Translations under genes and position numbers: made by a program
Notes under the pieces: model-generated
Database searches by the model: none
Told to the model about the DNA's origin: nothing
Seen by the model: only the letters and a program-made list of their open reading frames with translations
Origin: Ideonella paludis
GTDB taxonomy: Bacteria; Pseudomonadota; Gammaproteobacteria; Burkholderiales; Burkholderiaceae_C
Assembly: GCF_018069865.1 (NCBI RefSeq)
Contig: NZ_JAGQDG010000005.1
Location: 62,001 to 126,000, forward strand
DNA: 64,000 bases
Reading direction: 5' to 3'
Part shown: one piece after another, positions 46,598 to 57,186 of the stretch
Layout of the letters: each line of letters starts with the position of its first letter
Position numbering within the stretch: position 1 is the first letter of the stretch

Positions 46598-47011
46598 TCA
46601 GGGCTTGATGTAGCCAAAGCCCTGGGTTTGCAGCCGCGCAATCCGCACCACACCCGAGGGGGTGAAGTTGGCCTCTTGAATGAACTGCTCCTTCTTGAGG
46701 CTGCGGTTCTTCAGGGTGATCTCGCAGACCTCAAAGCTCACGCCCCGCGCCACCAAGGCCGAGACCAAGGCGTCATAGGCATTGCCATTGCGGTCTTTGG
46801 CGCCTTCCATCAAAAAGTCCACGCCCTCGCCATGGCTCACCACGGTGATCTTGGCGCTGGGGTCCACGTCCAGGTGGTTGCGCAGATTGCGCAGGCCCGA
46901 CAAGGCTTGGCTGGCTGCGTCATTGATGTGATACACCACCTTGTCTTGGGCGAAGCTCAGGCTGCAGGTGGCGGCCAGCACACCGGCCAGCACAATGGAT
47001 TTCACGCTCAT
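46598..47011 (-). CDS. Periplasmic DsrE-family protein
   Basis: 137-residue DsrE/YchN-fold protein with a signal peptide (MSVKSIVLAGVLAATCSLSFAQ), so it acts in the periplasm. The core reads KVVYHINDAASQALSGLRNLRNHLDVDP, KITVVSHGEGVDFLM and VSFEVCEITLKNRSL with the one Cys (mature part) at the position used for sulfur transfer in DsrE-type proteins. Whether it carries sulfur is unproven. ATG 47011 has CGGAG 7 bases upstream; a longer frame to 47038 is rejected. It is divergent from a SLAC1/TehA-type channel gene, with a palindrome between them. Confidence 0.87.
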   Translation of the reverse strand: MSVKSIVLAGVLAATCSLSFAQDKVVYHINDAASQALSGLRNLRNHLDVDPSAKITVVSHGEGVDFLMEGAKDRNGNAYDALVSALVARGVSFEVCEITLKNRSLKKEQFIQEANFTPSGVVRIARLQTQGFGYIKP

Positions 47012-47052
47012 GGAAAACTCCGGGGTGAGTGAGGTCAATCTCTATAAGTCTT

Positions 47053-47068
47053 GGATGATGCATCATCC
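47053..47068. promoter_or_regulatory. Perfect 16-base palindrome between divergent genes
   Basis: GGATGATGCATCATCC is a perfect dyad in the 95-base gap between the DsrE-like and SLAC1-like genes, 42 bases from one start and 39 from the other. Position and symmetry suggest an operator for a dimeric repressor acting on both genes; the regulator is not in the window and not identified. Confidence 0.55.
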
Positions 47069-47106
47069 GCACCTGTTATCTTGTCCTTGATTTCCCCCAG
47101 GCGCTC

Positions 47107-48114
47107 ATGACCTCCTCCAATGCCCCTTTGAAGTTTCTGCATCCCGGCTGGTTCACCATGGTGATGGGCGTGGCCGGCCTCTCGCTGGCCTGGCACCGCG
47201 CCGAAGGCCTGATGGGCGAGATGGCCAGCGGCATCGCGCTGGTCTTGGGTGCGTTGGCGGCCCTGATCTTCATCGTCTTGGCAGCGGGCACCTTGCTGCG
47301 CCTGCAGCGCCACCCCGAGGCCTGGCAAGAAGACCTGCGCCATCCGGTGCGGCACGCCTTTGTGGCCACCTTGCCCATCTCACTGATGCTCTTGGCCACC
47401 GTGGGCGTGGCGCTGTTTGGCCCCAGCGCGGTGGCGGCCGGCCTGTGGTGGGTGGGCTCGGTGGGGCAGTTGGGTGTCACCTTTTGGGTGCTGGCACGTT
47501 GGTGGCAGCCTAAAGCGCAAGGCGGCTTGCAGTGGCCGGCGGTGACGCCCGCTTTGTTCATCCCTATCGTGGGCAATGTGCTGGCACCGCTGGGCGGTGT
47601 GCCGCTGGGGCATGAGCTGTGGGCAACGGCCCAGTTGGGCGTGGGCGTGCTGTTCTGGCCCGTGGTCTGGACGCTGCTGATGGCCCGCATCCTGGTGCAG
47701 GGCGCTTGGCCGGATCGCCTCCTGCCCATGAACTTCATCTTTATCGCGCCACCCGCCGTGGTGGGCTTGGCGGTGCTGCAACTGGGCGCACCCGCCCAGG
47801 GCGGCTGGCTGTTGTGGGGCATGGCGCTGTTTGTCGCAGCGTGGGTGGCCAGCCTGGCGCCGCGCCTGCGCGCCCTGCCTTTTGCGCTGCCGCATTGGGG
47901 CGTGAGCTTTCCGCTGACGGCGCTGACGGCGCTGACGCTGCGCTTGGCCACACCGGGTAGCGCGTTGGCGGTGCTGGGCCCGCTGCTGCTGGCGCTGAGC
48001 ACGCTGGTGATCTTGAGCCTGTTGATGGCCACTTGGCGCGGCCTGCGTGCGGGCACCTTGCTGGCGCCCGAGCCGGTGGCCGCCATCGTGCCGGTGGCCG
48101 CGCCTGCGGGCTGA
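47107..48114 (+). CDS. SLAC1/TehA-family anion channel-like protein
   Basis: 335-residue membrane protein with ten transmembrane helices, family of TehA, SLAC1 and the Ssu1 sulfite pump. The start FLHPGWFTMVMGVAGLSLAWHRA is the family signature (first helix with Gly kink), and further helices carry PALFIPIVGNVLAPLGG and LMNFIFIAPPAVVGL-like motifs. It probably moves anions across the inner membrane; the substrate cannot be fixed. A sulfur oxyanion is an attractive guess because of the divergent DsrE-like gene. It ends one base before the convergent GGDEF-EAL gene. Confidence 0.88.
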   Translation: MTSSNAPLKFLHPGWFTMVMGVAGLSLAWHRAEGLMGEMASGIALVLGALAALIFIVLAAGTLLRLQRHPEAWQEDLRHPVRHAFVATLPISLMLLATVGVALFGPSAVAAGLWWVGSVGQLGVTFWVLARWWQPKAQGGLQWPAVTPALFIPIVGNVLAPLGGVPLGHELWATAQLGVGVLFWPVVWTLLMARILVQGAWPDRLLPMNFIFIAPPAVVGLAVLQLGAPAQGGWLLWGMALFVAAWVASLAPRLRALPFALPHWGVSFPLTALTALTLRLATPGSALAVLGPLLLALSTLVILSLLMATWRGLRAGTLLAPEPVAAIVPVAAPAG

Positions 48115-50451
48115 TCAGCCGGGTGTGGCAGCGGTCTGGCGCTGCTGCAGCCAGGCGTCCAATTCTGCGGCGGGCATGGGCTTGCCAATGTGCCAGCCTT
48201 GGGCCTCATCGCAGCCCATGGCGTGCAGGCGCTCCAGCACGGTGGCGTTCTCTACGCCTTCGGCCACGACACTCAAGCCGAGGTTATGGCCCAGCTCAAC
48301 GATGGAGCGCACGATCATCGCGTCCTTGGGCTCGCGCTCCATGGCCCGCACAAAGGACATGTCGATTTTCAGCTCATGCACCGGCAAGGTCTTGAGCGTG
48401 GCGTAGGAGCTGTAGCCCGTGCCGAAGTCGTCGATGGACAGCTTGTAGCCCCGCGCTTGCAGGGCCTGCAGCGTTTGCACCGCGCGCTGCGGGTCGCTCA
48501 TGATGGCGCTCTCGGTGATCTCCAAGCACAGCGCACTCGGCGGCACACCCGCAGCCGCCGAGCGGGCGTCGAGTTGGTCCAGCAAGTCGGGCTTGGCAAT
48601 GTCATGGGTGGAGAGGTTGATCGACAGCCGCCCCTCAAAGCCCTGGGTGCGCCATGCCGCCACGATGCGGGCGGCCTCTTCCACCACCCAGAGTGTCAGG
48701 GTGTGGATGAAGCCCGTGTCCTCGGCAAAGGGGATGAACTGCATCGGCGGCACCATGCCGCGCTGCGGGTGTTGCCAGCGCACCAGGGCCTCGCCGCCCA
48801 CGATGCGCCCGCTGCCCACGGCCAGCTTGGGCTGCACAAACAAGCGCAGCTCGCCCTCGCGCACGGCGCGGCGCAACTCGCCCAGCAAAGACAAAGTCTG
48901 GGCGCTGCTGGCATTCAGCTCCGGGCTGTAGACCAGGCTGCCCAGCTTGCGCTGTTTGGCCGCATGCATGGCCATCTCGGCGTGGCTCAGCAGCACTGCG
49001 GGCGTTTCGCCATGGGCCGGGTAGGTGGCCATGCCAATGCCGGCGCTGACATCCACCGGGTGCTCGTTGAGCAGCAGCGGCGGCACCAGGGCCTCATGGA
49101 TCTCGGCGGCGGCTTGCTCGGCCTCTGCCACGCCCGCATGGGGCAGCAGCAGCGCAAAGTCGTCGGCACTGAAGCGCGCCACCAGGCCCCTGCGTGGGGT
49201 GGCCACGCTTTGTAGGCGCTCAGCCACTTGCACCAGCACTTGGTTGCCGCTGTCATAGCCCAGGTTGTTGTTGACCTGCTGCAGCCGGTCCAGGTTCAGC
49301 AGCAGCACGGCGGCGGGCAGACCGCCTTCATCCAAGGCCTCTTGCAAGGCCTCGCTGAAGCGCGCCCGGTTGGGCAGGCCGGTCAGGGTGTCGGTGAAGG
49401 CCAAGCTGCGGATGGCTTCATTGCGTGCGTCCACGTTGCCACGCATTTGCTCAAAGGCTTGGGCCAGCTCGGTGACCTCGTCGTCGGCTTGGGGCAGCGC
49501 GATCGGGGTTTTGAAGTCGCCTTCGCCAACGCGGCGACTGGCGTCCACCAAGGCTTGCAGAGGGCGGGTGACGCGCCGTGCCGTCCACACGCTGCCGGCC
49601 ACCAACACGCACAAGCCCAGCAGCGTGATGCCTAGCAGCAGCCACTGCAGGCGGCGGTAGGGGGCCACCGCGGCGTCCACCGAGCGCCACAGCACGGCAC
49701 GCAGCTCGCCCTCGGGCGTTTTGAGCCACGACACGGCATGGCTTTGCACCGCCACGCCAGCCACCTGGGCCTGCCCCGCACCCAGCGGCCATTGGGCCAA
49801 GTTGCTGGCAGACAGGCCGGGCAGGCTGCTGGCCACGACACGGGTTTGTGAGGGGCTGATCTTCAGCCAGGCCATGTGCAGGTCGGACAAGCCATGCAAG
49901 TCCTTGGGGGCTGCGTCGGTCAGCGGAAAGCCCATCACCACCCAGCCCACCAACAGCGGCGCCTTCATCGGCACGGTCACCACTTGGTAGGCCTGTTGAT
50001 CGACCAGCAGCCACTGGCTGAGCTGCGGGCTGCCATCGGCTTGACGCGGCAGTTGGCCCAAGGCTTGTCGCAGCGCCTCATCGCCGCCGCTGACGGCCCG
50101 CACTTGGAGGTCCGGCCCCAGCCAAGCGGCCAGCGTGGCGCCAATGCGGCCGGACTGGTTGGCCAACGCGTCTTGGATGGTGGCGCTGTCTTCGGAGTTG
50201 ACCGCCGCACGAAAGCCATAGTCGGCGGCCAGCAGCGCCGCGCCTTGCTGCAACTGCTGCGCGCTTTGCGCCAAGAGCCGTTGCAGCACGCGCTCGCCCA
50301 CTTCCAGCTCATCTTCCAGCAGCGCCCGCGCATTGGCCTCGATGCTGTGGCGGATGCTCAAAAAGCCCAGGCTTTGCACCACCAGCATCAGGGCCAGGAA
50401 CAGGCCCAAGATCCGGCCTGCCAAGCCACTGTAGATAGGGCGGTGTTTCAT
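48115..50451 (-). CDS. GGDEF-EAL protein with degenerate cyclase and intact phosphodiesterase sites
   Basis: 778-residue membrane protein. Helices at about 13-32 and 270-292 flank a periplasmic Cache-like domain, then HAMP (about 293-345), GGDEF (about 350-520) and EAL (about 530-770). The GGDEF site reads SADDF (residues 428-432), so cyclase activity is probably lost. The EAL site is complete: EALVRW (Glu 554), INLS, LEITES, IDDFGTGYSS, ELKID and VVAEGVEN; hence a phosphodiesterase, perhaps with the dead GGDEF as GTP sensor. Its ATG overlaps the stop of the cupredoxin gene (ATGA), so the periplasmic copper protein and this enzyme are made together. Confidence 0.92.
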   Translation of the reverse strand: MKHRPIYSGLAGRILGLFLALMLVVQSLGFLSIRHSIEANARALLEDELEVGERVLQRLLAQSAQQLQQGAALLAADYGFRAAVNSEDSATIQDALANQSGRIGATLAAWLGPDLQVRAVSGGDEALRQALGQLPRQADGSPQLSQWLLVDQQAYQVVTVPMKAPLLVGWVVMGFPLTDAAPKDLHGLSDLHMAWLKISPSQTRVVASSLPGLSASNLAQWPLGAGQAQVAGVAVQSHAVSWLKTPEGELRAVLWRSVDAAVAPYRRLQWLLLGITLLGLCVLVAGSVWTARRVTRPLQALVDASRRVGEGDFKTPIALPQADDEVTELAQAFEQMRGNVDARNEAIRSLAFTDTLTGLPNRARFSEALQEALDEGGLPAAVLLLNLDRLQQVNNNLGYDSGNQVLVQVAERLQSVATPRRGLVARFSADDFALLLPHAGVAEAEQAAAEIHEALVPPLLLNEHPVDVSAGIGMATYPAHGETPAVLLSHAEMAMHAAKQRKLGSLVYSPELNASSAQTLSLLGELRRAVREGELRLFVQPKLAVGSGRIVGGEALVRWQHPQRGMVPPMQFIPFAEDTGFIHTLTLWVVEEAARIVAAWRTQGFEGRLSINLSTHDIAKPDLLDQLDARSAAAGVPPSALCLEITESAIMSDPQRAVQTLQALQARGYKLSIDDFGTGYSSYATLKTLPVHELKIDMSFVRAMEREPKDAMIVRSIVELGHNLGLSVVAEGVENATVLERLHAMGCDEAQGWHIGKPMPAAELDAWLQQRQTAATPG

Positions 50452-51053
50452 GAGGCCGGCAAGTCCAGGGTGATCTGCTCACTGCCGTTCACCGTCACCG
50501 GCTTGAGCAGCCCTTGCGAACCTGCGGGCAGGCTGGGGTGCCAGGCCCGCAATTGGTAGGCGCCGTTGGGCACCTCGTCCCAGCGGGCGGTGCCGGGTGC
50601 GGCCGTCTTGGCCCACCAGGGCGTGTCGGTCACCACCACCCAGCCCACCATTTGGTCATGGATGTTGCAGCCCAAGACCACCACACCGCTGCGCTCAAAG
50701 AGGATGGGCTTTTCAGGCTTGCCCACATAGAGCTTGATCTCGAACTTCTTGGCCGGCGAGAAGGAATACACGTGATGGCGCACCGTGTCACGGTTCGGAA
50801 AACTCACGGCCGTCCCCGCCGTCACCACACTGACCAAGGGCTCAAAGCGCCGCTGGCGCTGGCCAATCTCCACCTCGGCCATGGGTTTGACCGGCGCTTT
50901 GGCGCCGAGGGGCTCCAGCATCAACACCGCATCCACCAGGGGCTGGCCCTGCTGGCCGCGCACGGTGACGCTGACGCTGCCCGCCGTGGCAGACAGCGCC
51001 ACCCCGGCACAGCACAGGCTGGCCAAGGTTTTGAGCAAAGGTGGAAGCGCCAT
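50448..51053 (-). CDS. Exported cupredoxin-like protein (methylamine-utilization type)
   Basis: 201-residue exported protein with a signal peptide (MALPPLLKTLASLCCAGVALSATAG). An N-terminal Ig/carboxypeptidase-like strand region (VSVTVRGQQGQPLVDAVLMLEP) is followed by a cupredoxin fold. Type-1 copper ligands are visible as His in VRHHVYSFSP and Cys-His-Met in VVLGCNIHDQMVGW. Homologues are often annotated as methylamine utilization proteins or plastocyanin-like, although no methylamine genes are present here. It overlaps the GGDEF-EAL gene by 4 bases and may sense redox state or copper for it (inference). Confidence 0.87.
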   Translation of the reverse strand: MALPPLLKTLASLCCAGVALSATAGSVSVTVRGQQGQPLVDAVLMLEPLGAKAPVKPMAEVEIGQRQRRFEPLVSVVTAGTAVSFPNRDTVRHHVYSFSPAKKFEIKLYVGKPEKPILFERSGVVVLGCNIHDQMVGWVVVTDTPWWAKTAAPGTARWDEVPNGAYQLRAWHPSLPAGSQGLLKPVTVNGSEQITLDLPAS

Positions 51054-51512
51054 GGGAAAACCAGTGAAGGAGGAGAGGCCCGTCGATCACCGCTTTTCGG
51101 CTGTTGGGTGGGGGAGCTTGAGGCCGAGTTGGGGCGGATCGCTCAAGGCTTGGCGGATTGCCTGGCCCTGGCGCGGGCTGGTCCCCAGGGCTCATGCGAG
51201 AGGCGGTCGGCTGGCGCCGACTCCCTTGCGGTGCTCGCGCTGGCCTGGGCGCTGCAGAACTCGCTTCACTCACTGGCGCTCGTTACGCTCAATCATCTGC
51301 TGCGAGTAAGAGATTGATGCTCCACAGCGCGTCTCAAATCGCCCTGCGGCCCACCCCGCGCAAGGGTGGTGGGTGCGGCGCCACGGTTACTCTGGCGAAG
51401 GCCGCCTTGCCTTTCGGGCGGTATGTAGGGCCACAATGCCGAGAGACAGTTGCTGAAGAAATGGCCAAGGGGGTGTAGTAGGCATCCAGCACGATCACGC
51501 GGTTTTCGGGCT
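51054..51512. other. 459-base stretch without a convincing gene
   Basis: Short open frames occur on both strands, but none has a good start, recognisable domain or neighbour support. On the minus strand a frame ending near 51334 runs from a KPENRVIV motif through a Pro/Arg-rich tail and could be the remnant of a lost gene. No strong terminator or repeat was recognised. The region is less strictly GC3-rich than its flanks. Confidence 0.5.
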
Positions 51513-52025
51513 TCAATGCCGTTGTTGTCGAAACTCGAAGTAAAGCTGGCCGAATTGGTCATGCAGCATGTCGCCTTCATCTCTGCCGTACTTGAAATGG
51601 ACGCCTTGCCATTGAGCCGGAGGAACATCCTTCGGAGCTGCAACATTGTCCAGGAGGTGGAAAAACTTCATGAAGGCGCATTCGCAAGCTTGGGCAATGA
51701 GCCGTTTTAAGACGAGCTCCTGAGCGGCGGTCAGCTTCATGCTTTCGAGCGCATCCGCGTCGGTGTCCGTGATCGCGCCGTCGGGTGGGTAGGACAGGAC
51801 GGCATTGCGCGCGATAGTCGCTTGCATGCTCTTCTGCCAAACCGGATGGGTGATGTCCAGAGGATCAAGCCGCTTAGCGGACTCGATATCGGCTGCAGTC
51901 AGGAACCCCTCTCGGGCGTCGTCAGGCACTGCTTTCCCAAGAGGCAAGAGCGCGGACTCGCTGGATTCCGCAATGATTCTGTGGATCTCAAGCATCAGCA
52001 GGCGTTCAAGTTCGCTTTGATTCAT
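51513..52025 (-). CDS. Hypothetical protein
   Basis: 170-residue soluble protein, not recognised. It is predicted mostly helical: LERLLMLEIHRIIAESSESALLP at the start, ADALESMKLTAAQELVLKRLIAQACECAFMKFFHLLDNVA in the middle, and an aromatic C-terminus (FKYGRDEGDMLHDQFGQLYFEFRQQ). No signal peptide, membrane helix or catalytic motif. ATG 52025 has AGGA 6 bases upstream. Its base use is less GC-rich than nearby genes, and it is flanked by two gene-poor stretches, which suggests recent acquisition or accessory status. Confidence 0.78.
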   Translation of the reverse strand: MNQSELERLLMLEIHRIIAESSESALLPLGKAVPDDAREGFLTAADIESAKRLDPLDITHPVWQKSMQATIARNAVLSYPPDGAITDTDADALESMKLTAAQELVLKRLIAQACECAFMKFFHLLDNVAAPKDVPPAQWQGVHFKYGRDEGDMLHDQFGQLYFEFRQQRH

Positions 52026-52122
52026 GAAGTGTCCTATCGCGGTTCATGAGCGAGAGCCTTTGCGATGCCCTCATCTGCACGAGCCATGTTCATCGACGGT
52101 TGCAGTCCAGGACGCATGGAAA

Positions 52123-52213
52123 GGCAGAGAGGGATGGGGCGTGATGCAGCGAAGTAAAGAAGGAGGCCGAAGGCCGGGTGACATGAGCGGAATCATGCCC
52201 CATCCCTCTCTGC
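52123..52213. repeat. Intergenic long inverted repeat (hairpin)
   Basis: Arms at 52123-52144 and 52191-52213 (GCAGAGAGGGATGGGG... and its complement) pair along 22 bases with one bulged C and one G-T pair, around a 46-base loop. It lies between the hypothetical gene at 51513-52025 and the end of the ABC exporter gene. It could act as a transcription terminator or processed RNA stem, or be one copy of an intergenic repeat family. Confidence 0.65.
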
Positions 52214-52295
52214 GCGCTCCAGCCGCAGCAGATTTCCGTCACAGCATACGGCGACGCAGCGACAGGCACACGCTTCATGACTAAAGCCGACGCCC

Positions 52296-54125
<1,830 letters not shown>

Positions 54126-54206
54126 GGCGGCTCTGCGTAGGCATGAGAGCCCTCGACGTTAGCCTATACCGGGCCTGCTTGCCGCAAGCGCCCGAGGAGG
54201 CCCTGC

Positions 54207-54587
54207 TCACATCGGCGTGGGCGTGCCCGCCATGCGGTCGTACTTGCTGAAGTACTGCCGGGCCAGCGCCACCAGTTGCGCGTCTGTCGGGTGGTCAGCC
54301 TTTTGGCTGGCAACGATGGTTTTGGCCACCGCCGGCAGGTGCTTGGTGCAATGGGCCTTGAACTCATCGTGCGCCGCGCCAGGGCCCACCACCAAGACCT
54401 CGTGCACGCCGGCCAGCGCTTGCGCGACATGGTTGTAGAACTCGGCCTGCGCCTTGGCATCTGGGCCGTGGTGGCGGGGGTGGTGCGAGCGGGCTTTGAC
54501 GCGCGAGGCTTCGACCGACTCTGGGTCGAACTGCAGCACGTGGGCTTCTTGATGGTCCATCCAAACGACGGCGTGGAATTTGCTCAT
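54207..54587 (-). CDS. eRF1-domain-3-like 'translational machinery' protein
   Basis: 126-residue soluble protein of a small family resembling eRF1 domain 3/host-attachment proteins. The start MSKFHAVVWMDHQEAHVLQFD and the HEVLVVGPGAAHDEFKAHCTKHLP strand-helix unit are typical; His is abundant around residues 34-41. Function unknown despite the common name. ATG 54587 has AAAGGA 7 bases upstream. It follows the DksA/TraR gene by 28 bases on the same strand, so co-expression of two small translation- or transcription-linked proteins is likely. Confidence 0.78.
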   Translation of the reverse strand: MSKFHAVVWMDHQEAHVLQFDPESVEASRVKARSHHPRHHGPDAKAQAEFYNHVAQALAGVHEVLVVGPGAAHDEFKAHCTKHLPAVAKTIVASQKADHPTDAQLVALARQYFSKYDRMAGTPTPM

Positions 54588-54615
54588 GGTGTTGTCCTTT
54601 CAGTGAGCGTGTGAT

Positions 54616-55002
54616 TCAAAGGCGGTGGTGGGCGACTTGGCCCTCATGGGCGCTTTGGCAGCGCACACAGCGCTCGGCCCAAGGCTCGATGGCAAGGCGC
54701 TCGGCGGCAATCGCGTCGCCGCAATCGATACAGGTGCCGAAGTCGTGTTGATAGAGGCGCTGCAGGGCGCGGCTGATCAGGGCTAACTCTTGGTTGACAC
54801 GGTCCGAGCGGGCCATGTCCACCTCGCGGTCGGCGTCGCGCTGTGGGGCGTCATCGCCGTCTTGCGAGAGCAGCTCGTGGGCGTGCTCCACGCGGCTCTG
54901 ACCCTCTTGGTGGGCGTCGAGCTGCTGGGTCAGGGCTTGTTGCCGCTGCCGCAAGAGGGCTTCCAGGGTTTGTCGTTCGGGGGTGTTGATGATGGTGCTC
55001 AT
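54616..55002 (-). CDS. DksA/TraR-family zinc-finger protein
   Basis: 128-residue protein of the DksA/TraR family, which enter the RNA polymerase secondary channel. A long coiled coil (about residues 10-90) is followed by a C4 zinc finger, CIDCGDAI and CVRCQSAH. The acidic tip that DksA uses (Asp-x-x-Asp near the coiled-coil turn) corresponds to the DGDDAPQRDAD segment, but exact alignment is uncertain. ATG 55002 has AAGGAGA 7 bases upstream. It is a secondary paralogue rather than housekeeping DksA, judged by its short divergent N-terminus. Confidence 0.88.
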   Translation of the reverse strand: MSTIINTPERQTLEALLRQRQQALTQQLDAHQEGQSRVEHAHELLSQDGDDAPQRDADREVDMARSDRVNQELALISRALQRLYQHDFGTCIDCGDAIAAERLAIEPWAERCVRCQSAHEGQVAHHRL

Positions 55003-55145
55003 GAAGGGGTCTCCTTGATGCTCATCGTGCGCCTGCGGGGGGGTGTTTGCCTTGACGGGGGTCAAGGGTGCTGCCGGTGCAGGCCCCTGCCTACAATGGC
55101 CGCTTTCCGCACTCTTGAGAGGCCTCTCGACAGGCCCGCCGCGCC

Positions 55146-55898
55146 ATGTGCCAGCTCCTCGGCATGAATGCCAACACGCCCACCGATGTGATGTTCAGCT
55201 TCACCGGCCTGGCCACGCGCGCCGACGAGCACAAAGACGGCTTTGGCATTGGTTTTTTTGAAGACAAAGGCGTGCGGCTTTTTGTGGACCACCACAGTGC
55301 TCGCCAGTCGCCGGTGGCCGAGCTGGTCAAGACCTATCCGATCCGCAGCAAGCAGGTCATTGCCCACATCCGCAAGGCCACCCAGGGCGTGGTGGCGCTG
55401 GAGAACACCCACCCCTTTCAGCGGGAGCTGTGGGGCCGCTATTGGGTGTTTGCCCACAATGGTGACTTGAAGAACTTTGAGCCTCGGCTGCACGGGGCCT
55501 TCAAGCCTGTCGGCTGCACCGACAGCGAGCGCGCGTTTTGCTGGCTGATGCAAGAGCTGGCCAAAAGCCACGCCAGCGTGCCCGATGTGGCCGAGCTGAC
55601 CCACACCTTGGCTGAGCTGATGCCGCAGCTGCACCGCCACGGCACCTTCAACATGCTGCTCTCCAATGGCCAGGCCCTGTGGGCGCATGGCTCGACCAAG
55701 CTGCATTGGCTGGTGCGCCAGCACCCGTTTCGCCGGGCGGCGCTGCGTGATGAAAACTTGCAAGTCGACTTTGCCAGCGTGACCACCCCGCAGGACCGCG
55801 TGGCCGTGATTGCCACCGAGCCGCTGACCAGCGACGAAGACTGGCAGGCTTTTGCGCCGGGCGAGTTGCGCGTGTTTGTGGACGGCGCGCCGCGCTGA
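55146..55898 (+). CDS. Class II glutamine amidotransferase (YafJ-like)
   Basis: 250-residue Ntn-hydrolase. Cys2 (MCQLLGMN) is the nucleophile exposed after removal of Met1; HKDGFGIGFFED, VIAHIRKATQG, NTHPFQRELWGRYWVFAHNGDL and TDSERAFCWLMQEL complete the glutaminase site. There is no synthetase domain, so it is a stand-alone member like E. coli YafJ; the physiological acceptor is unknown. It is divergent from the DksA-like gene (143 bases) and 94 bases upstream of the LytS kinase pair. Confidence 0.9.
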   Translation: MCQLLGMNANTPTDVMFSFTGLATRADEHKDGFGIGFFEDKGVRLFVDHHSARQSPVAELVKTYPIRSKQVIAHIRKATQGVVALENTHPFQRELWGRYWVFAHNGDLKNFEPRLHGAFKPVGCTDSERAFCWLMQELAKSHASVPDVAELTHTLAELMPQLHRHGTFNMLLSNGQALWAHGSTKLHWLVRQHPFRRAALRDENLQVDFASVTTPQDRVAVIATEPLTSDEDWQAFAPGELRVFVDGAPR

Positions 55899-55992
55899 CA
55901 TTCATGCAGGCCATCTGCCGTTCATGACGGCCAGGATGCACTTCGCCCGCTGAATGCGCCGCCGCCGCGCTGGCCTGCCTACACTGCACGCC

Positions 55993-57186
55993 ATGTCCAC
56001 GAGCCACAACGCCTTACAACGCGCCTACTTCCGCTGGGCCGAGCCTCACTACCTGCGGTTGCCGCTGGAGCTGCGGGCCGAGGCGCGGCGCATGGATGAG
56101 TTTCTCTACACCACCCGCGGCGGCTTGGCTCTGTGGCTGGGCTGGTTCGCGGCGGTGGCGGGCTCCATGGCGGGGCTGGTCTACGGCGTGGGCATGCCCT
56201 GGGGCTTGGCGCTGGTGTGCAGCGTGGGCGTATGGCTGGGCATCCTCATCGCGTTGGGCAGCGCCTGGCTGATGCCCGATAAGTTCACCGGCACGCGCCT
56301 CTGGCGAGGGGGCCTGTTGGCGGTCGTCATGGCCTTTGCCGGCGCCTTCACCGGCTTCTTGGTGGGGCGGCTGACGCGCAAAGGCAATCTGGCGCTGGCG
56401 TTTGAAGACCTGGGCGACAAGCTGGCCATTGCCGCCAAGCAGGCCACGCCCATCTTGCTGATCGGGGTGGTGGCCTTGTTCGCGCTGCTGTGGGGCGTGG
56501 CGCAGATCCGCCGCACCCAAGCCCAGCAGCAGTTGGAGCAGGCCCGCGTGGTGCAAGCCCAAGATGCCTTGGCCCGCCAGGTGGCCGAAGCCCGCCTGAA
56601 GCTGCTGCAAGCGCAGATCCAACCCCACTTCATCTTCAACACCTTGGCGGCCTTGCAGCATTGGGTGGACACCTCCGACGCCCGGGCTGCGCCCTTGCTG
56701 CGCTCGCTCACCGGCTTTTTGCGCGGCTCCACCGAGCTGATGGCGCGTGACGAGGTGGCTCTGGGCGAAGAGCTGGGCCTGGTGCGCCACTACCTGGCCA
56801 TCATGCAAGCGCGCTTGGGTGAGCGCCTACAGGCTGAATTGAGCAGCAGCCCTGAGGCTGAAGTGTGGACGCTGCCGCCCGGCCTCTTGCTGACCCTGGT
56901 GGAGAACGCCTTAGAGCACGGTGTGAGCCCTGCGCTGCAGCCGGTGAAGGTGCAGGTGGCGGCAGCGGTTCAAGAGGGCCACTTGAGCGTGACGGTGCAA
57001 GACAGCGGCCCCGGCCTGAGCCCCGACTGGCAAGAAGGCGTGGGCCTGGCCAATGCGCGCGAACGCCTGCGCCACCGCTTTGGCGACCGAGCCCACCTGC
57101 GCGTGGAGGCGGCAGAGCCGGGGGTGCGCGCCACGCTGAGTGTCGCGGGCCCGGCTGCGGTGGAGGAGGTGCGCCATGTCTGCTGA
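55993..57186 (+). CDS. LytS-type sensor histidine kinase (first of a pair)
   Basis: 397-residue kinase. Four transmembrane helices occupy about residues 45-185 and a coiled coil leads to the His-kinase domain: QIQPHFIFNTLAALQHWV (His about residue 216), then LPPGLLLTLVENALEHG, DSGPGLS and GVGLANARERL. The phospho-acceptor box and ATP motifs are those of the LytS/YehU family. ATG 55993 is chosen; a 13-codon upstream extension is Arg-rich. Its 3' end overlaps the start of the second kinase by 11 bases, and the LytTR regulator follows. Confidence 0.92.
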   Translation: MSTSHNALQRAYFRWAEPHYLRLPLELRAEARRMDEFLYTTRGGLALWLGWFAAVAGSMAGLVYGVGMPWGLALVCSVGVWLGILIALGSAWLMPDKFTGTRLWRGGLLAVVMAFAGAFTGFLVGRLTRKGNLALAFEDLGDKLAIAAKQATPILLIGVVALFALLWGVAQIRRTQAQQQLEQARVVQAQDALARQVAEARLKLLQAQIQPHFIFNTLAALQHWVDTSDARAAPLLRSLTGFLRGSTELMARDEVALGEELGLVRHYLAIMQARLGERLQAELSSSPEAEVWTLPPGLLLTLVENALEHGVSPALQPVKVQVAAAVQEGHLSVTVQDSGPGLSPDWQEGVGLANARERLRHRFGDRAHLRVEAAEPGVRATLSVAGPAAVEEVRHVC

